From Candidatus Rifleibacteriota bacterium (GTDB lineage Bacteria > Muiribacteriota > Ozemobacteria > Ozemobacterales > Ozemobacteraceae): a DNA stretch of 64,000 nt. The position numbers and the translations under genes are program-made. Location of the stretch: NCBI GenBank assembly GCA_015233155.1, contig JADFYG010000024.1, positions 18,669 to 82,668 on the forward strand, in the 5' to 3' direction. Positions 1-7,291 of the stretch are shown in pieces. Under the pieces are notes generated by a model. It saw only the letters and a list, made by a program, of their open reading frames with translations. It was not told the DNA's origin and did no database searches. Positions within the stretch are counted from its first letter, which is position 1. Each line of letters starts with the position of its first letter.

Positions 1-1
1 A

Positions 2-115
2 GTTCTCGCGATGCTGCTGGTCGGATTTGTCGTATGTATGCTGTGCGTAGCGTTTTTCGGGCCGTATTTCGCCTTGACTACCGGCACCTTCACGCAGGGA
101 GTGGCCATGCGATGA
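2..115 (+). CDS. C-terminal fragment of a membrane protein, possibly GspF/PilC
   Basis: Open from the left edge to a TGA at 113-115. The visible 37 residues hold one hydrophobic segment (VLAMLLVGFVVCMLCVAFFG) followed by a short polar tail that contains a P-x-F. This resembles the last transmembrane helix and tail of GspF/PilC inner-membrane platform proteins. The reading is supported mainly by context, because the stop overlaps the start of a prepilin gene (ATGA at 112-115) and two more small secretion-type genes follow in the same overlapping fashion. Too little is visible for a firm family call. Confidence 0.4.
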   Translation, partial: VLAMLLVGFVVCMLCVAFFGPYFALTTGTFTQGVAMR

Positions 116-522
116 AAATTTCGCGGCATTGCCTGTTTCGTTCCCGATTAGGATTAACGCTACTCGAGATAAGTATAAGCATCTTTCTGATCGGGATATT
201 GATGACAGGAGGATATTCTCTTTGGCATGCTCAAAATCTCGGGCTGTCCGCTGCGCGTGAAAACAATATAGCGCTTTGGGTTCTCGAGGGAGTGAAGAAT
301 CGTTTACTTGCCGAGGCAATTCCATTCGGCAGTATCAGCGAGCGAAAAATTCAGGATATTATCGACGAGGTAAAGCTACCGGGAGGATTGAAGTTGACCG
401 CGGAAAAGATTGACGAAGGAGAGGTGACACACGCAAAGTTGCGACTATCTCTGTTCATCGAAGAATCGATTCCCGGGGAAAGGTCGCGTGTTATCTCGCG
501 AACGGTGGAACTCAATGAGTAG
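112..522 (+). CDS. Prepilin-type (pseudopilin) protein, GspH/GspI-like
   Basis: 136 residues. The start at 112 was chosen over an upstream ATG at 34 because it overlaps the previous stop by ATGA and leaves a short leader. Residues 1-14 are a basic leader ending in RLG, followed by LTLLEISISIFLIGIL: the class III prepilin signature with Gly at -1 and Glu at +5, for processing by a PilD-type peptidase. The rest is a small soluble domain of the size seen in minor pseudopilins. It is most likely an inner-membrane-anchored minor subunit of a type II secretion or type IV pilus-like system. It overlaps the next gene by 8 bases, so the two are probably translationally coupled. The exact subunit (H, I or other) cannot be told. 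Confidence 0.75.
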   Translation: MKISRHCLFRSRLGLTLLEISISIFLIGILMTGGYSLWHAQNLGLSAARENNIALWVLEGVKNRLLAEAIPFGSISERKIQDIIDEVKLPGGLKLTAEKIDEGEVTHAKLRLSLFIEESIPGERSRVISRTVELNE

Positions 523-943
523 ACGTGCTTTCACGTTGATTGAAGTGATGATCGTCATCGCGATTCTCGGAATTGTTACTGAGGGCATATTACCCGGAGT
601 GATGCAGATTCAGAGGTTGGCGTTCTCACAAAACCAGGAGTTACAGCGGCAGACGATTACTCTTGAGGCGTTTCAGGCTTTCAAGCGAGCCTTCGATGCA
701 GCATGGCGCATCGACTGGGTCCAGGATGACCTTTTTTTGCTTCGAGGTACCGAAACGATGAGAGTAATTCTGACCCGAAAGGGTGGAGGAGTTCGCTTCG
801 AGCGTGCGGCCGGTGGGGTGACCCTGGATTTTCACGACGCCATCAGACTATCCGGATTCCGAAGCATTGATGCGAAAACAGTTCAGTGCTCTGTGGAAAT
901 GAGCGGGGCCGTTTTCCCAATGTACTGGCGGTGCGGACAATGA
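515..943 (+). CDS. Prepilin-type (pseudopilin) protein, GspJ/GspI-like
   Basis: 142 residues. The leader is only five residues (MSRRA), followed by FTLIEVMIVIAILGIV, a textbook prepilin N-terminus with Glu at +5; Ala rather than Gly occupies -1, a common variant. The start at 515 was preferred to 488 because it gives the usual short leader and lies inside the end of the preceding gene. The C-terminal 110 residues are a compact predicted beta-rich domain. It forms an overlapping operon with the pseudopilin before it and the small membrane protein after it. Its likely role is as a minor pseudopilin in the secretion pseudopilus tip. Confidence 0.75.
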   Translation: MSRRAFTLIEVMIVIAILGIVTEGILPGVMQIQRLAFSQNQELQRQTITLEAFQAFKRAFDAAWRIDWVQDDLFLLRGTETMRVILTRKGGGVRFERAAGGVTLDFHDAIRLSGFRSIDAKTVQCSVEMSGAVFPMYWRCGQ

Positions 944-1143
944 AAAAAGTGTTGCTGATGGATCAATCGAGACCAATCAGGAAAAATTCCGGATCCGGGC
1001 TTTTCTGGATTATTATTCTGACGCTTATACTGTCGAGCACGTTATTGTCTCAGCGAAGTGGGCGGCTCATAGATCTGTTATCAAAACAGCGCAAGATCCT
1101 GACTCAATTAAAAAACCATGATCAGGGAAAATATGGAAAATAG
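940..1143 (+). CDS. Small single-pass membrane protein of the secretion/pilus operon
   Basis: 67 residues. It starts with an ATG overlapping the preceding stop (ATGA, 940-943). The N-terminus is basic, residues 24-40 (FWIIILTLILSSTLLSQ) form one membrane span, and the C-terminus is a charged, Lys/Gln-rich helix. No prepilin cleavage motif and no recognised domain. Its place as last gene of an overlapping set suggests an accessory membrane part of the same machinery (a GspM/N- or PilO-type role is possible but not shown). A 157-bp inverted-repeat element follows 20 bp after the stop. Confidence 0.55.
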   Translation: MKKVLLMDQSRPIRKNSGSGLFWIIILTLILSSTLLSQRSGRLIDLLSKQRKILTQLKNHDQGKYGK

Positions 1144-1163
1144 GGGCAGCGCCCATTTTATGT

Positions 1164-1320
1164 CAGGGCAAACGCATTAAAAATAAGGAATGGCCTATAG
1201 CGCAGCTCATAATGAGGGAACTATGAGTAAGGTAGGGCGTGACCGCCGGGCACGCCGAAGCGCGAAGCGGCGCTCCCAGCGGTCGCGCCCTGTCACAGAA
1301 CTTTTAATGCGTTTGCCCTG
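1164..1320. mobile_element. MITE-like element, subfamily 2 (ends CAGGGCAAACGCATTAAAA)
   Basis: 157 bp bounded by perfect 19-bp terminal inverted repeats CAGGGCAAACGCATTAAAA. The interior is a GC-rich imperfect palindrome beginning GGTAGGGC and ending GCGCCCTG, shared with the copies at 24690, 50962, 52406 and 60079. The flanks CATTTTATGT (1154-1163) and CATTTAATGT (1321-1330) match at 9 of 10 bases and look like a decayed target duplication. It has no coding capacity, so it is non-autonomous. Confidence 0.8.
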
Positions 1321-1419
1321 CATTTAATGTTGGCACTGTCTTATATTATTGCGAATATGTTAGAATGTGGCATAGGGCAACAAAAACGGGATAATATTCT
1401 GGTGAACTTTCGTTCATAG

Positions 1420-1455
1420 AATTATGCAAACTTCACCTGTTTAGTTTACATAATT
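1420..1455. repeat. Hairpin made of inverted AATTATG(C/T)AAACT motifs
   Basis: AATTATGCAAACT at 1420-1432 and AGTTTACATAATT at 1443-1455 pair at 12 of 13 positions around a 10-base loop. The same motif recurs at 2323-2334, 2368-2379 and, slightly changed, 2437-2448. It could be a protein-binding palindrome or a remnant of a mobile-element end. Confidence 0.5.
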
Positions 1456-1526
1456 ATTTTATACGTCATATCTCTATATTAAATGGGCGCTGACCCTATA
1501 TTCTATTATTAACTTGGAGAAGCCTG

Positions 1527-2348
1527 ATGAAGTCTTTTGTGAATCGGTTGTCAGCTATCGTGGTTATGATTGTGATATTAGGGCCGGGTTTCCCGGCCGC
1601 TGCCTGGAATGCCAAGGGGCATCGATTGGTTGCGGGTATAGCAGAAAGTCTGTTAAGGCCTGAAGTCAGAAACGAAGTTCAAAGCATTCTGGCAACCGAG
1701 ACATTTGTCGGAGTTGCAAAATGGGCTGATGATATCAGGCCGAGCCGGCCGTTTACGGCCCCATATCATTATGTTGATGTTCCGTCGGCTTCTTTCAAGT
1801 CAATACACCACGCCATACGAACCGGAAGGCCACGTGAAAGAGAAGGCACGCTTCCCGATGCTCTTGAACATTTCGGGAAAGCGCTTGCGGATACGTCCCG
1901 AAGTCTTGATGAGAGACAGGAAGCGCTGAAATTTTTTATTCACCTTATGGGAGACCTGCACCAGCCGATGCATTGTTCCCCCCCGGGAGACTCAGGCGGT
2001 AACGAATTGCAAGTGACCTTGAAGGGGCAAGTCAAGAATTTACACCGTGTCTGGGATACAGATCTCATCGCCGCGTTGGGTGGCAGTGAAAAACGACTTT
2101 TGACTGAGTTGTCCGGGGAAGCTGCCAAACTGGATGCCGTATCGCTCGCATCCGGGACTTTTCTCGACTGGGCACGTGAGTCCGGAGATCTGGCGGTGAA
2201 ATATGCATATTCATTCCCGGAGGACGGCGTATTGTCACAGGAATATATGGCGGTTAACGCGCCGATTGTACGCGTGCAGCTTGAAAAAGCGGGAGTACGT
2301 CTCGCAGCCTTTCTGAATCGGGAATTATGTAAACCCCACAGGAAATAA
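1527..2348 (+). CDS. S1/P1 family zinc-dependent nuclease, secreted
   Basis: 273 residues. Signal peptide at residues 1-26 ending in PAAA, then the mature N-terminal Trp27 that in this family is itself a zinc ligand, followed by NAKGHRLVAGIAE. Further ligand-type motifs are WADDIR, YHYVDVP, IHLMGDLHQPMHC and LHRVWDTDLI, together giving the Trp/His/Asp set that binds three zinc ions. Family members cut single-stranded DNA and RNA, often with 3'-nucleotidase activity, and are periplasmic or extracellular in bacteria. Length matches the family. The likely role is nucleic-acid scavenging for phosphate or nucleosides. It has no operon partner; threonine synthase follows after 208 bp. Confidence 0.92.
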   Translation: MKSFVNRLSAIVVMIVILGPGFPAAAWNAKGHRLVAGIAESLLRPEVRNEVQSILATETFVGVAKWADDIRPSRPFTAPYHYVDVPSASFKSIHHAIRTGRPREREGTLPDALEHFGKALADTSRSLDERQEALKFFIHLMGDLHQPMHCSPPGDSGGNELQVTLKGQVKNLHRVWDTDLIAALGGSEKRLLTELSGEAAKLDAVSLASGTFLDWARESGDLAVKYAYSFPEDGVLSQEYMAVNAPIVRVQLEKAGVRLAAFLNRELCKPHRK

Positions 2349-2448
2349 GCGACACCCGCCAAACCAGAATTATGTAAACGTTAGAATGCCCCCCCTTTCC
2401 CCGGTATAATTTTTCGACACAACGTCTGATAATATATATTATGTAAAC
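2323..2448 (+). repeat. Three direct AATTATGTAAAC motifs
   Basis: The motif AATTATGTAAAC occurs at 2323-2334 (inside the last codons of the nuclease gene) and at 2368-2379; a variant TATTATGTAAAC lies at 2437-2448. The last two are followed by TTAGAATG or CTAGAATG. Related copies form the hairpin at 1420-1455, so the motif brackets the nuclease gene. Function unknown. Confidence 0.45.
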
Positions 2449-2556
2449 CTAGAATGAAATTTAGGGTTTGCTGGTTAGATCGGACATCTTCAGATTGACA
2501 TCATGACCGGAAAACTGTAACAAAAAGATTATTCACCGTGAAGGGAGTTTTGGACC

Positions 2557-3777
2557 ATGGCGAAAGTGATTTCAATGAAGTGTATGAAATGCGGGCGCGA
2601 GGAAACGCCTCGCCCCGATCGCTACACCTGTGATACCTGCGGCATAGATGGCATACTCGATATCATTTACGATTATAAGTCGACCCCACTGACCATAAAT
2701 GATCTTGAGCGAAACCCGGATCGCAGTCTCTGGCGATATCGATGCATGCTTCCGATTGAGGCGGAAACCCCTGTTTCCCCTCTTCAGGTCGGATGGACAC
2801 CTTTGTACAAACAGACAAGACTCGAGAGAGAGTTTGGTCTTGGTAACGTTTTTATCAAGGATGACGGCAGAAATCCCAGTGCATCACTTAAGGATCGTGC
2901 TTCAGCAATCGGTGTCGCTAAGGCCATTGAGGCCAAGGCCAAGGCAATTTGTGCGGCCTCTACAGGTAATGCCGCAAGTTCGCTTTCCGCATTCGCTGCT
3001 TCAATGGGCATTCCGGCTTATATTTTTGTTCCGAAGCGGGCGCCGAGGGCAAAAGTTGCTCAACTTCTGGTTTACGGGGCGCACACGCTTCTCATCGACT
3101 CGACGTATGACCGGGCATTCGAATTATCCGTTGAAGCTTCACGACGATATGGCTTTTACAGCAGAAACTGCGCTTACAACCCTTACCTCGTTGAGGGAAA
3201 GAAAACCGTTGCATACGAAATCTGGGAACAACTGGGCTACAAGATTCCGGATCGCGTCTACGTCTCCATCGGCGACGGTTGCATCACGGCAGGTTTATAT
3301 AAGGGTTTTTACGATCTCGTTCAGATCGGTCTTTCAGACCGGCTTCCACGCATTATCGGCGTTCAGGCTGCGGGGTGTAATCCCATGGAAGTGGCAATGA
3401 AGACTGGTGAATTCAAAGAGCAGACACCCGACACGATCGCCGACTCAATAGCCGTCGGAGTCCCGCGTAATCGCCTGAAAGCATTGCGTGGCCTCAAAGC
3501 GTCAGCCGGGGAATGCATTTCCGTTACAGATGATGCCATTCGTGAATCTCTTGTCGGAATGCCGCGTGTAACCGGCGTATTCGGTGAACCTGCGGCGGTA
3601 ACGGCGTATGCCGGATTTCGAAAACAGGCGCATTCCGGCGTAATAGGAAATAACGAGACTGTGGTTATCCTTATCACCGGCAACGGCTTAAAAGATATCG
3701 AATCGGCTCTGTCGGTTTGCACAATGCCGGAGCCGATTGATCCCACTTTTGATGCCGTCGAAAAATATCTTCGCTAG
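2557..3777 (+). CDS. thrC: Threonine synthase (PLP-dependent)
   Basis: 406 residues. Converts O-phospho-L-homoserine to L-threonine in the cytosol. An N-terminal zinc-ribbon-like segment (CMKCGRE ... CDTCG, residues 8-28) is followed by the fold type II PLP domain: NPSASLKDRA carries the Schiff-base Lys112, ASTGNAASSLSAFAA binds the cofactor phosphate, and SIGDGCITAG is the later glycine-rich loop. This is the single-domain class also found in archaea and many bacteria. Related PLP enzymes such as cysteate synthase have a similar layout, so the substrate is inferred. A GC-rich hairpin follows the stop. Confidence 0.85.
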   Translation: MAKVISMKCMKCGREETPRPDRYTCDTCGIDGILDIIYDYKSTPLTINDLERNPDRSLWRYRCMLPIEAETPVSPLQVGWTPLYKQTRLEREFGLGNVFIKDDGRNPSASLKDRASAIGVAKAIEAKAKAICAASTGNAASSLSAFAASMGIPAYIFVPKRAPRAKVAQLLVYGAHTLLIDSTYDRAFELSVEASRRYGFYSRNCAYNPYLVEGKKTVAYEIWEQLGYKIPDRVYVSIGDGCITAGLYKGFYDLVQIGLSDRLPRIIGVQAAGCNPMEVAMKTGEFKEQTPDTIADSIAVGVPRNRLKALRGLKASAGECISVTDDAIRESLVGMPRVTGVFGEPAAVTAYAGFRKQAHSGVIGNNETVVILITGNGLKDIESALSVCTMPEPIDPTFDAVEKYLR

Positions 3778-3788
3778 ACTGTTTACTT

Positions 3789-3822
3789 TAGCTGCGCAGA
3801 TGAATTATCATTTGCGCAGCTA
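3789..3822 (+). terminator. Hairpin after threonine synthase
   Basis: TAGCTGCGCA (3789-3798) pairs perfectly with TGCGCAGCTA (3813-3822) around a 14-base loop, 12 bp after the thrC stop. The downstream tract AATAATATTTTA is AU-rich but not a clean U run, so it is a plausible but weak intrinsic terminator. Confidence 0.5.
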
Positions 3823-3932
3823 ATAATATTTTACGCCGTTAGAAAGCGTTGTTTCTTGTGAGAAACAGTGGCAGTAATAGAGTCTCCGAAATATCTGATC
3901 CGGATTAACATCTATTCAGAGGAAGTAAAAAA

Positions 3933-5660
3933 GTGAAGATGGGTTCGCCCGATAAGTCGTCGGGTGCAATATATTTTTCTTACCCACCATTGTTACATGC
4001 TGCATTGTTTGCCGGCTTCTATTTTGCCTGCGCCTTCCTGGCAAACGATCTTTCCTTCAGGCCAGGGCCTTTCATTAATTTTTGGCTTCCCAGCGGTCTT
4101 TACGTTGGAATGCTGCTAATCCACGACAGCCGTCAGTGGCCCATCCTGATTCTTGGCGCCTTCGCAGGCAACATAGGAATCGATTATTTCAACGGAAAGC
4201 CCCTGCCGGTCAGCCTTATTTTTTGTTTTGGCAACAGTCTGGAAGCCTTAACCGGCGCCTGGTTGGTGCGGCGTTATATAGGGAAACCACCTATGCTTTC
4301 CAAAATAAGAGACGTGTTTGCCCTGATAATATTTTCCACTCTACTTAGTACGACCCTGAGCGCCACTATTGGTGCAATTACCGTCACGGCCCTCTATGGA
4401 AACAGCAGCTTCTGGAAAACATGGCTGATGTGGTGGAGCGGTGATGGGATGGGCATACTGCTTATGGCACCGCCGATACTCGCGTTATTTCAGCTGAGAA
4501 ACATCCTGTTTCATCGGCTGTCCTTCGCGAAATGTATCGAAGGCAGTGCGGTAATGGCCCTTTTATTAATTGGCACAATGTTTGTATTCGACAATAACTG
4601 GCACGGAAATTTTATTTTTCACTACATGGTTATTCCCCTGGTTATTGTTATTTCGCTGCAATACGGGCCGATCGGTGCCGCTGTTGCGGGCCTGACCGTC
4701 GCTATTATCGGAACGTGGATAATGATATACGGCAACAGCGATTTTTTCCCTGCCGGCTTCTCAGAGCCCGAAAAAATTGCTTCGTGGCAGATGTTTCTCG
4801 CTTTCGTCACTTCACTGGGATTATTTGTCGCGGCGTTATTTTCAGAGCGTAAAATGGCGGAACAGGGTCTGATGATCCGGAAACAACAGCTTGAAGAGTT
4901 GAACCTCTCACTGGAGCAACGGATTGGAGATGCCGTATCCGAGATCCGCACAAAAGATAATATTCTGATTGCTCAAAACAGGAGGGCGGCCATGGGTGAA
5001 ATGATCAATAACATCGCTCACCAATGGCGCCAGCCTCTGAATACTCTCGGGTTGGTGCTTGCCAATATCCGTGAGACGTCCAGAGCTGAGAAACCGGATA
5101 TTCAATATATCGAGAAGTCCGTGGCAACCGGAAACCGTCTCGTTCAGCAGATGTCCACAACAATCAGCGATTTTTCCAATTTTTTCCGCCCGGAAAAAGA
5201 TACTATACCATTCTCCGCAGAGAGGCAAATCTTCACGGCGATTTCAATGATCAAACTGAGTCTGGATGAAGAGAGAATAGCCGTTAATGTCAATATTCCG
5301 AACGACATGAGACTGCTTGGATATCCTAATGAATATTCTCAAGTACTCCTGAATCTTCTTTCAAACGCAAAAGATGCTATCAAGACATCACAAAATTTTG
5401 ATTCCGGGAAAATAGAAATTTGCGCCATGGAGCGCGCTGACCATGGTTGTGTAATGGTTCGTGATAACGGAGGGGGGATTTCACCGGATATTCTCGATAA
5501 AATTTTTAATCCCTATTTTTCCACGAAACCATCTGGAAACGGTATTGGCCTATATCTTTCTCAAATGATAATCGAAGGGAACATGAAGGGCAGTCTGAAA
5601 GCACAAAACTTCGAAGATGGCGCTGAATTTGCTGTTAGCATACCACTGGCAAGGAACTGA
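3933..5660 (+). CDS. MASE1-domain membrane histidine kinase
   Basis: 575 residues, GTG start preceded by AGAGGAAG at 3918-3925. Residues 10-310 contain about eight hydrophobic spans with the MASE1 signature (FINFWLPSGLYVGMLL near the start), an integral-membrane sensor of unknown ligand. A short coiled coil (residues 315-345) leads to a HisKA domain with the phospho-acceptor His in NIAHQWRQPLNTL, then HATPase_c with the N box LLNLLSNAKDAI, G1 VRDNGGGI and G2 GNGIGLYL. It is a complete autokinase. The next gene starts 2 bp after its stop, so it is the first gene of a signalling operon; the adjacent receivers are its likely partners. Confidence 0.88.
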   Translation: MKMGSPDKSSGAIYFSYPPLLHAALFAGFYFACAFLANDLSFRPGPFINFWLPSGLYVGMLLIHDSRQWPILILGAFAGNIGIDYFNGKPLPVSLIFCFGNSLEALTGAWLVRRYIGKPPMLSKIRDVFALIIFSTLLSTTLSATIGAITVTALYGNSSFWKTWLMWWSGDGMGILLMAPPILALFQLRNILFHRLSFAKCIEGSAVMALLLIGTMFVFDNNWHGNFIFHYMVIPLVIVISLQYGPIGAAVAGLTVAIIGTWIMIYGNSDFFPAGFSEPEKIASWQMFLAFVTSLGLFVAALFSERKMAEQGLMIRKQQLEELNLSLEQRIGDAVSEIRTKDNILIAQNRRAAMGEMINNIAHQWRQPLNTLGLVLANIRETSRAEKPDIQYIEKSVATGNRLVQQMSTTISDFSNFFRPEKDTIPFSAERQIFTAISMIKLSLDEERIAVNVNIPNDMRLLGYPNEYSQVLLNLLSNAKDAIKTSQNFDSGKIEICAMERADHGCVMVRDNGGGISPDILDKIFNPYFSTKPSGNGIGLYLSQMIIEGNMKGSLKAQNFEDGAEFAVSIPLARN

Positions 5661-5662
5661 CA

Positions 5663-6832
5663 TTGAAACACGATGACCAGGATGTTGCTTTTCTCAAGAC
5701 ACTTACGGTCCTCCTTGTCGAAAATGATAATGATGCTCGTGAGCAGCTGAGCTATCTTCTGCAACACCACGTTGGAAAAGTTATTGATGCGGAAAACGGG
5801 GTCATCGGATTGGAAGAGTTTCGCGCACAGCACCCCCACATGGTCATCACGGACATCAGAATGCCCGAAATGGATGGGTTGACCATGACGGAGGAAATCC
5901 GCAAGATAAATTCATACGTTCCTGTTCTTCTTACTACATCCTACGAACGATCAGACTACATGATGCGGTCGATCGATATCGGCATCGATAAATACATCGT
6001 CAAACCGATTGACACTGATCAGCTGATCTCTGCTCTGCTTGAATGTACACATTTTATACAATTCGAGGAGCAGCGCAGGAAAACAGAGGAGCAGTTGCAT
6101 GAGTTCAATAGCGAGCTCGAGGAGCGAGTGCATCAGCGGACTATCGAACTCGCATCGATTAACAAAGAGCTGGAAACCTTTTGTAATTATATTTCGCATG
6201 ATCTCAGAGCTCCTATTGCCCGCCTGGAAGGTTTCGGCAAAATTCTGATGGAATGTGCTTTAAACGCAGATTATCGTCCCATTTTGCATATTGCTGAGCG
6301 CGTCGTGTTCGTCAGCCGGGAAATGAAAAAAGTTACAGATAACATGCTGATAATGACCCGACTGTCGCAAAACAGGGCAACCATGGATTGGGTTAATGTT
6401 TCCGAGCTTGCCCAAAATATCATGGCTAATTTGCTCAAAGAGGCTGGAACTCGTATAATTAAAGTGAAGATTACCCCAGATCTGGTCGTTCGGGGTAATC
6501 AACAGATGGTTGGGATCTGTTTACAAAATATACTGGATAATGCTGTAAAGTTTTCCGCGAATACTTTTGAGACAGCGATTGAGTTAGGTGAGGTGGATGA
6601 TTCCGGGAAGAAAGTGTTCTACGTAAAGGACAACGGTGCCGGATTCGACGAGAAATTTGGTGCAACCCTGTTTCTGCCGTCAGTTGTTCAGAATAAAATA
6701 AGCGCACAGACAACATCCGGATTCGGATTGAAAATTGCTCAGCGAATAATAGAATGGCACGGTGGCCGAATCTGGGCTATAGGTTCCCCTGGCGATGGAG
6801 CAACCTTTTTTTTCACATTTGGCGAAGGGTGA
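5663..6832 (+). CDS. Receiver-histidine kinase (REC-HisKA-HATPase)
   Basis: 389 residues, TTG start two bases after the previous stop. Residues 12-130 are a CheY-like receiver (LLVENDND, phospho-acceptor Asp in MVITDIRMPEMDG, Lys in YIVKPID). A coiled coil (135-170) joins it to a HisKA domain with the acceptor His in YISHDLRAPIARL, then HATPase_c (QNILDNAVKFSAN, VKDNGAGFDEKFG, SGFGLKIAQ). Soluble. Such receiver-first kinases take a phosphate from, or are gated by, an upstream kinase, here probably the MASE1 kinase. The receiver is clearly paralogous to that of the gene at 7292 (shared LECxH, SIDxGIDKY and FRAxxPxMVITD), pointing to an old local duplication. Confidence 0.87.
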   Translation: MKHDDQDVAFLKTLTVLLVENDNDAREQLSYLLQHHVGKVIDAENGVIGLEEFRAQHPHMVITDIRMPEMDGLTMTEEIRKINSYVPVLLTTSYERSDYMMRSIDIGIDKYIVKPIDTDQLISALLECTHFIQFEEQRRKTEEQLHEFNSELEERVHQRTIELASINKELETFCNYISHDLRAPIARLEGFGKILMECALNADYRPILHIAERVVFVSREMKKVTDNMLIMTRLSQNRATMDWVNVSELAQNIMANLLKEAGTRIIKVKITPDLVVRGNQQMVGICLQNILDNAVKFSANTFETAIELGEVDDSGKKVFYVKDNGAGFDEKFGATLFLPSVVQNKISAQTTSGFGLKIAQRIIEWHGGRIWAIGSPGDGATFFFTFGEG

Positions 6833-6844
6833 GACAAATAAAGT

Positions 6845-7228
6845 ATGTCGAACCGCACAATACTTCTGGTCGAAGACAATCGCGATGATGAGTTTTTGAC
6901 TTTGTGGATGCTCAAAAAAGCAGGATTCACAAATATCACGATTGCCCGCGACGGTTCAGAGGCCTTGACCTTGCTGCATGGCAATAAATTACTGGGTATC
7001 AGAGAGGTCTGCGCACCAGACATTATTATCCTTGATCTTCAGCTTCCCAAGATCAGCGGCCTTGAAGTTCTTAGGGAAATCCGCAGTGACGAGCGGACAA
7101 AAGATATTGATGTATTCATACTGACCTCTTCAAATGATCCAAAAGACCGCAATGAATGCTGTGATCTTGGGGTAACAGCGTTCTTCTCCAAACCTCCTGA
7201 TGAATCTATATTCCAGATTTTTTTATAA
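6845..7228 (+). CDS. Stand-alone response regulator receiver, Rcp1-like
   Basis: 127 residues, one receiver domain only. LLVEDNRDDEFL has the acidic pocket with the extra Asp typical of the Rcp1/phytochrome-linked subgroup. Phospho-acceptor Asp is in PDIIILDLQLPKISGLE, switch Thr/Ser in FILTSSND and Lys in FFSKPP. The protein stops directly after this Lys strand (ESIFQIFL), some 15-20 residues earlier than usual, so the last helix is short. It lies 12 bp after the receiver-kinase gene and probably receives phosphate from one of the two neighbouring kinases, acting by protein-protein contact rather than DNA binding. Confidence 0.85.
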   Translation: MSNRTILLVEDNRDDEFLTLWMLKKAGFTNITIARDGSEALTLLHGNKLLGIREVCAPDIIILDLQLPKISGLEVLREIRSDERTKDIDVFILTSSNDPKDRNECCDLGVTAFFSKPPDESIFQIFL

Positions 7229-7291
7229 ATACGTTGAGAACGGGATGATTTTCGGGCTATATTCGTTGTTGGTTATCGAAAGAGGTAGACA

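Larger units (their letters stand above)
1144..1526. other. Non-coding gap with an inverted-repeat element and a cruciform
   Basis: No credible gene. The left half is occupied by a full mobile-type inverted-repeat element (1164-1320). The right half is AT-rich and contains a near-perfect hairpin (1420-1455) built from an AATTATGTAAAC-type motif that recurs downstream of the nuclease gene. The promoter of the nuclease gene should lie here. Confidence 0.6.
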
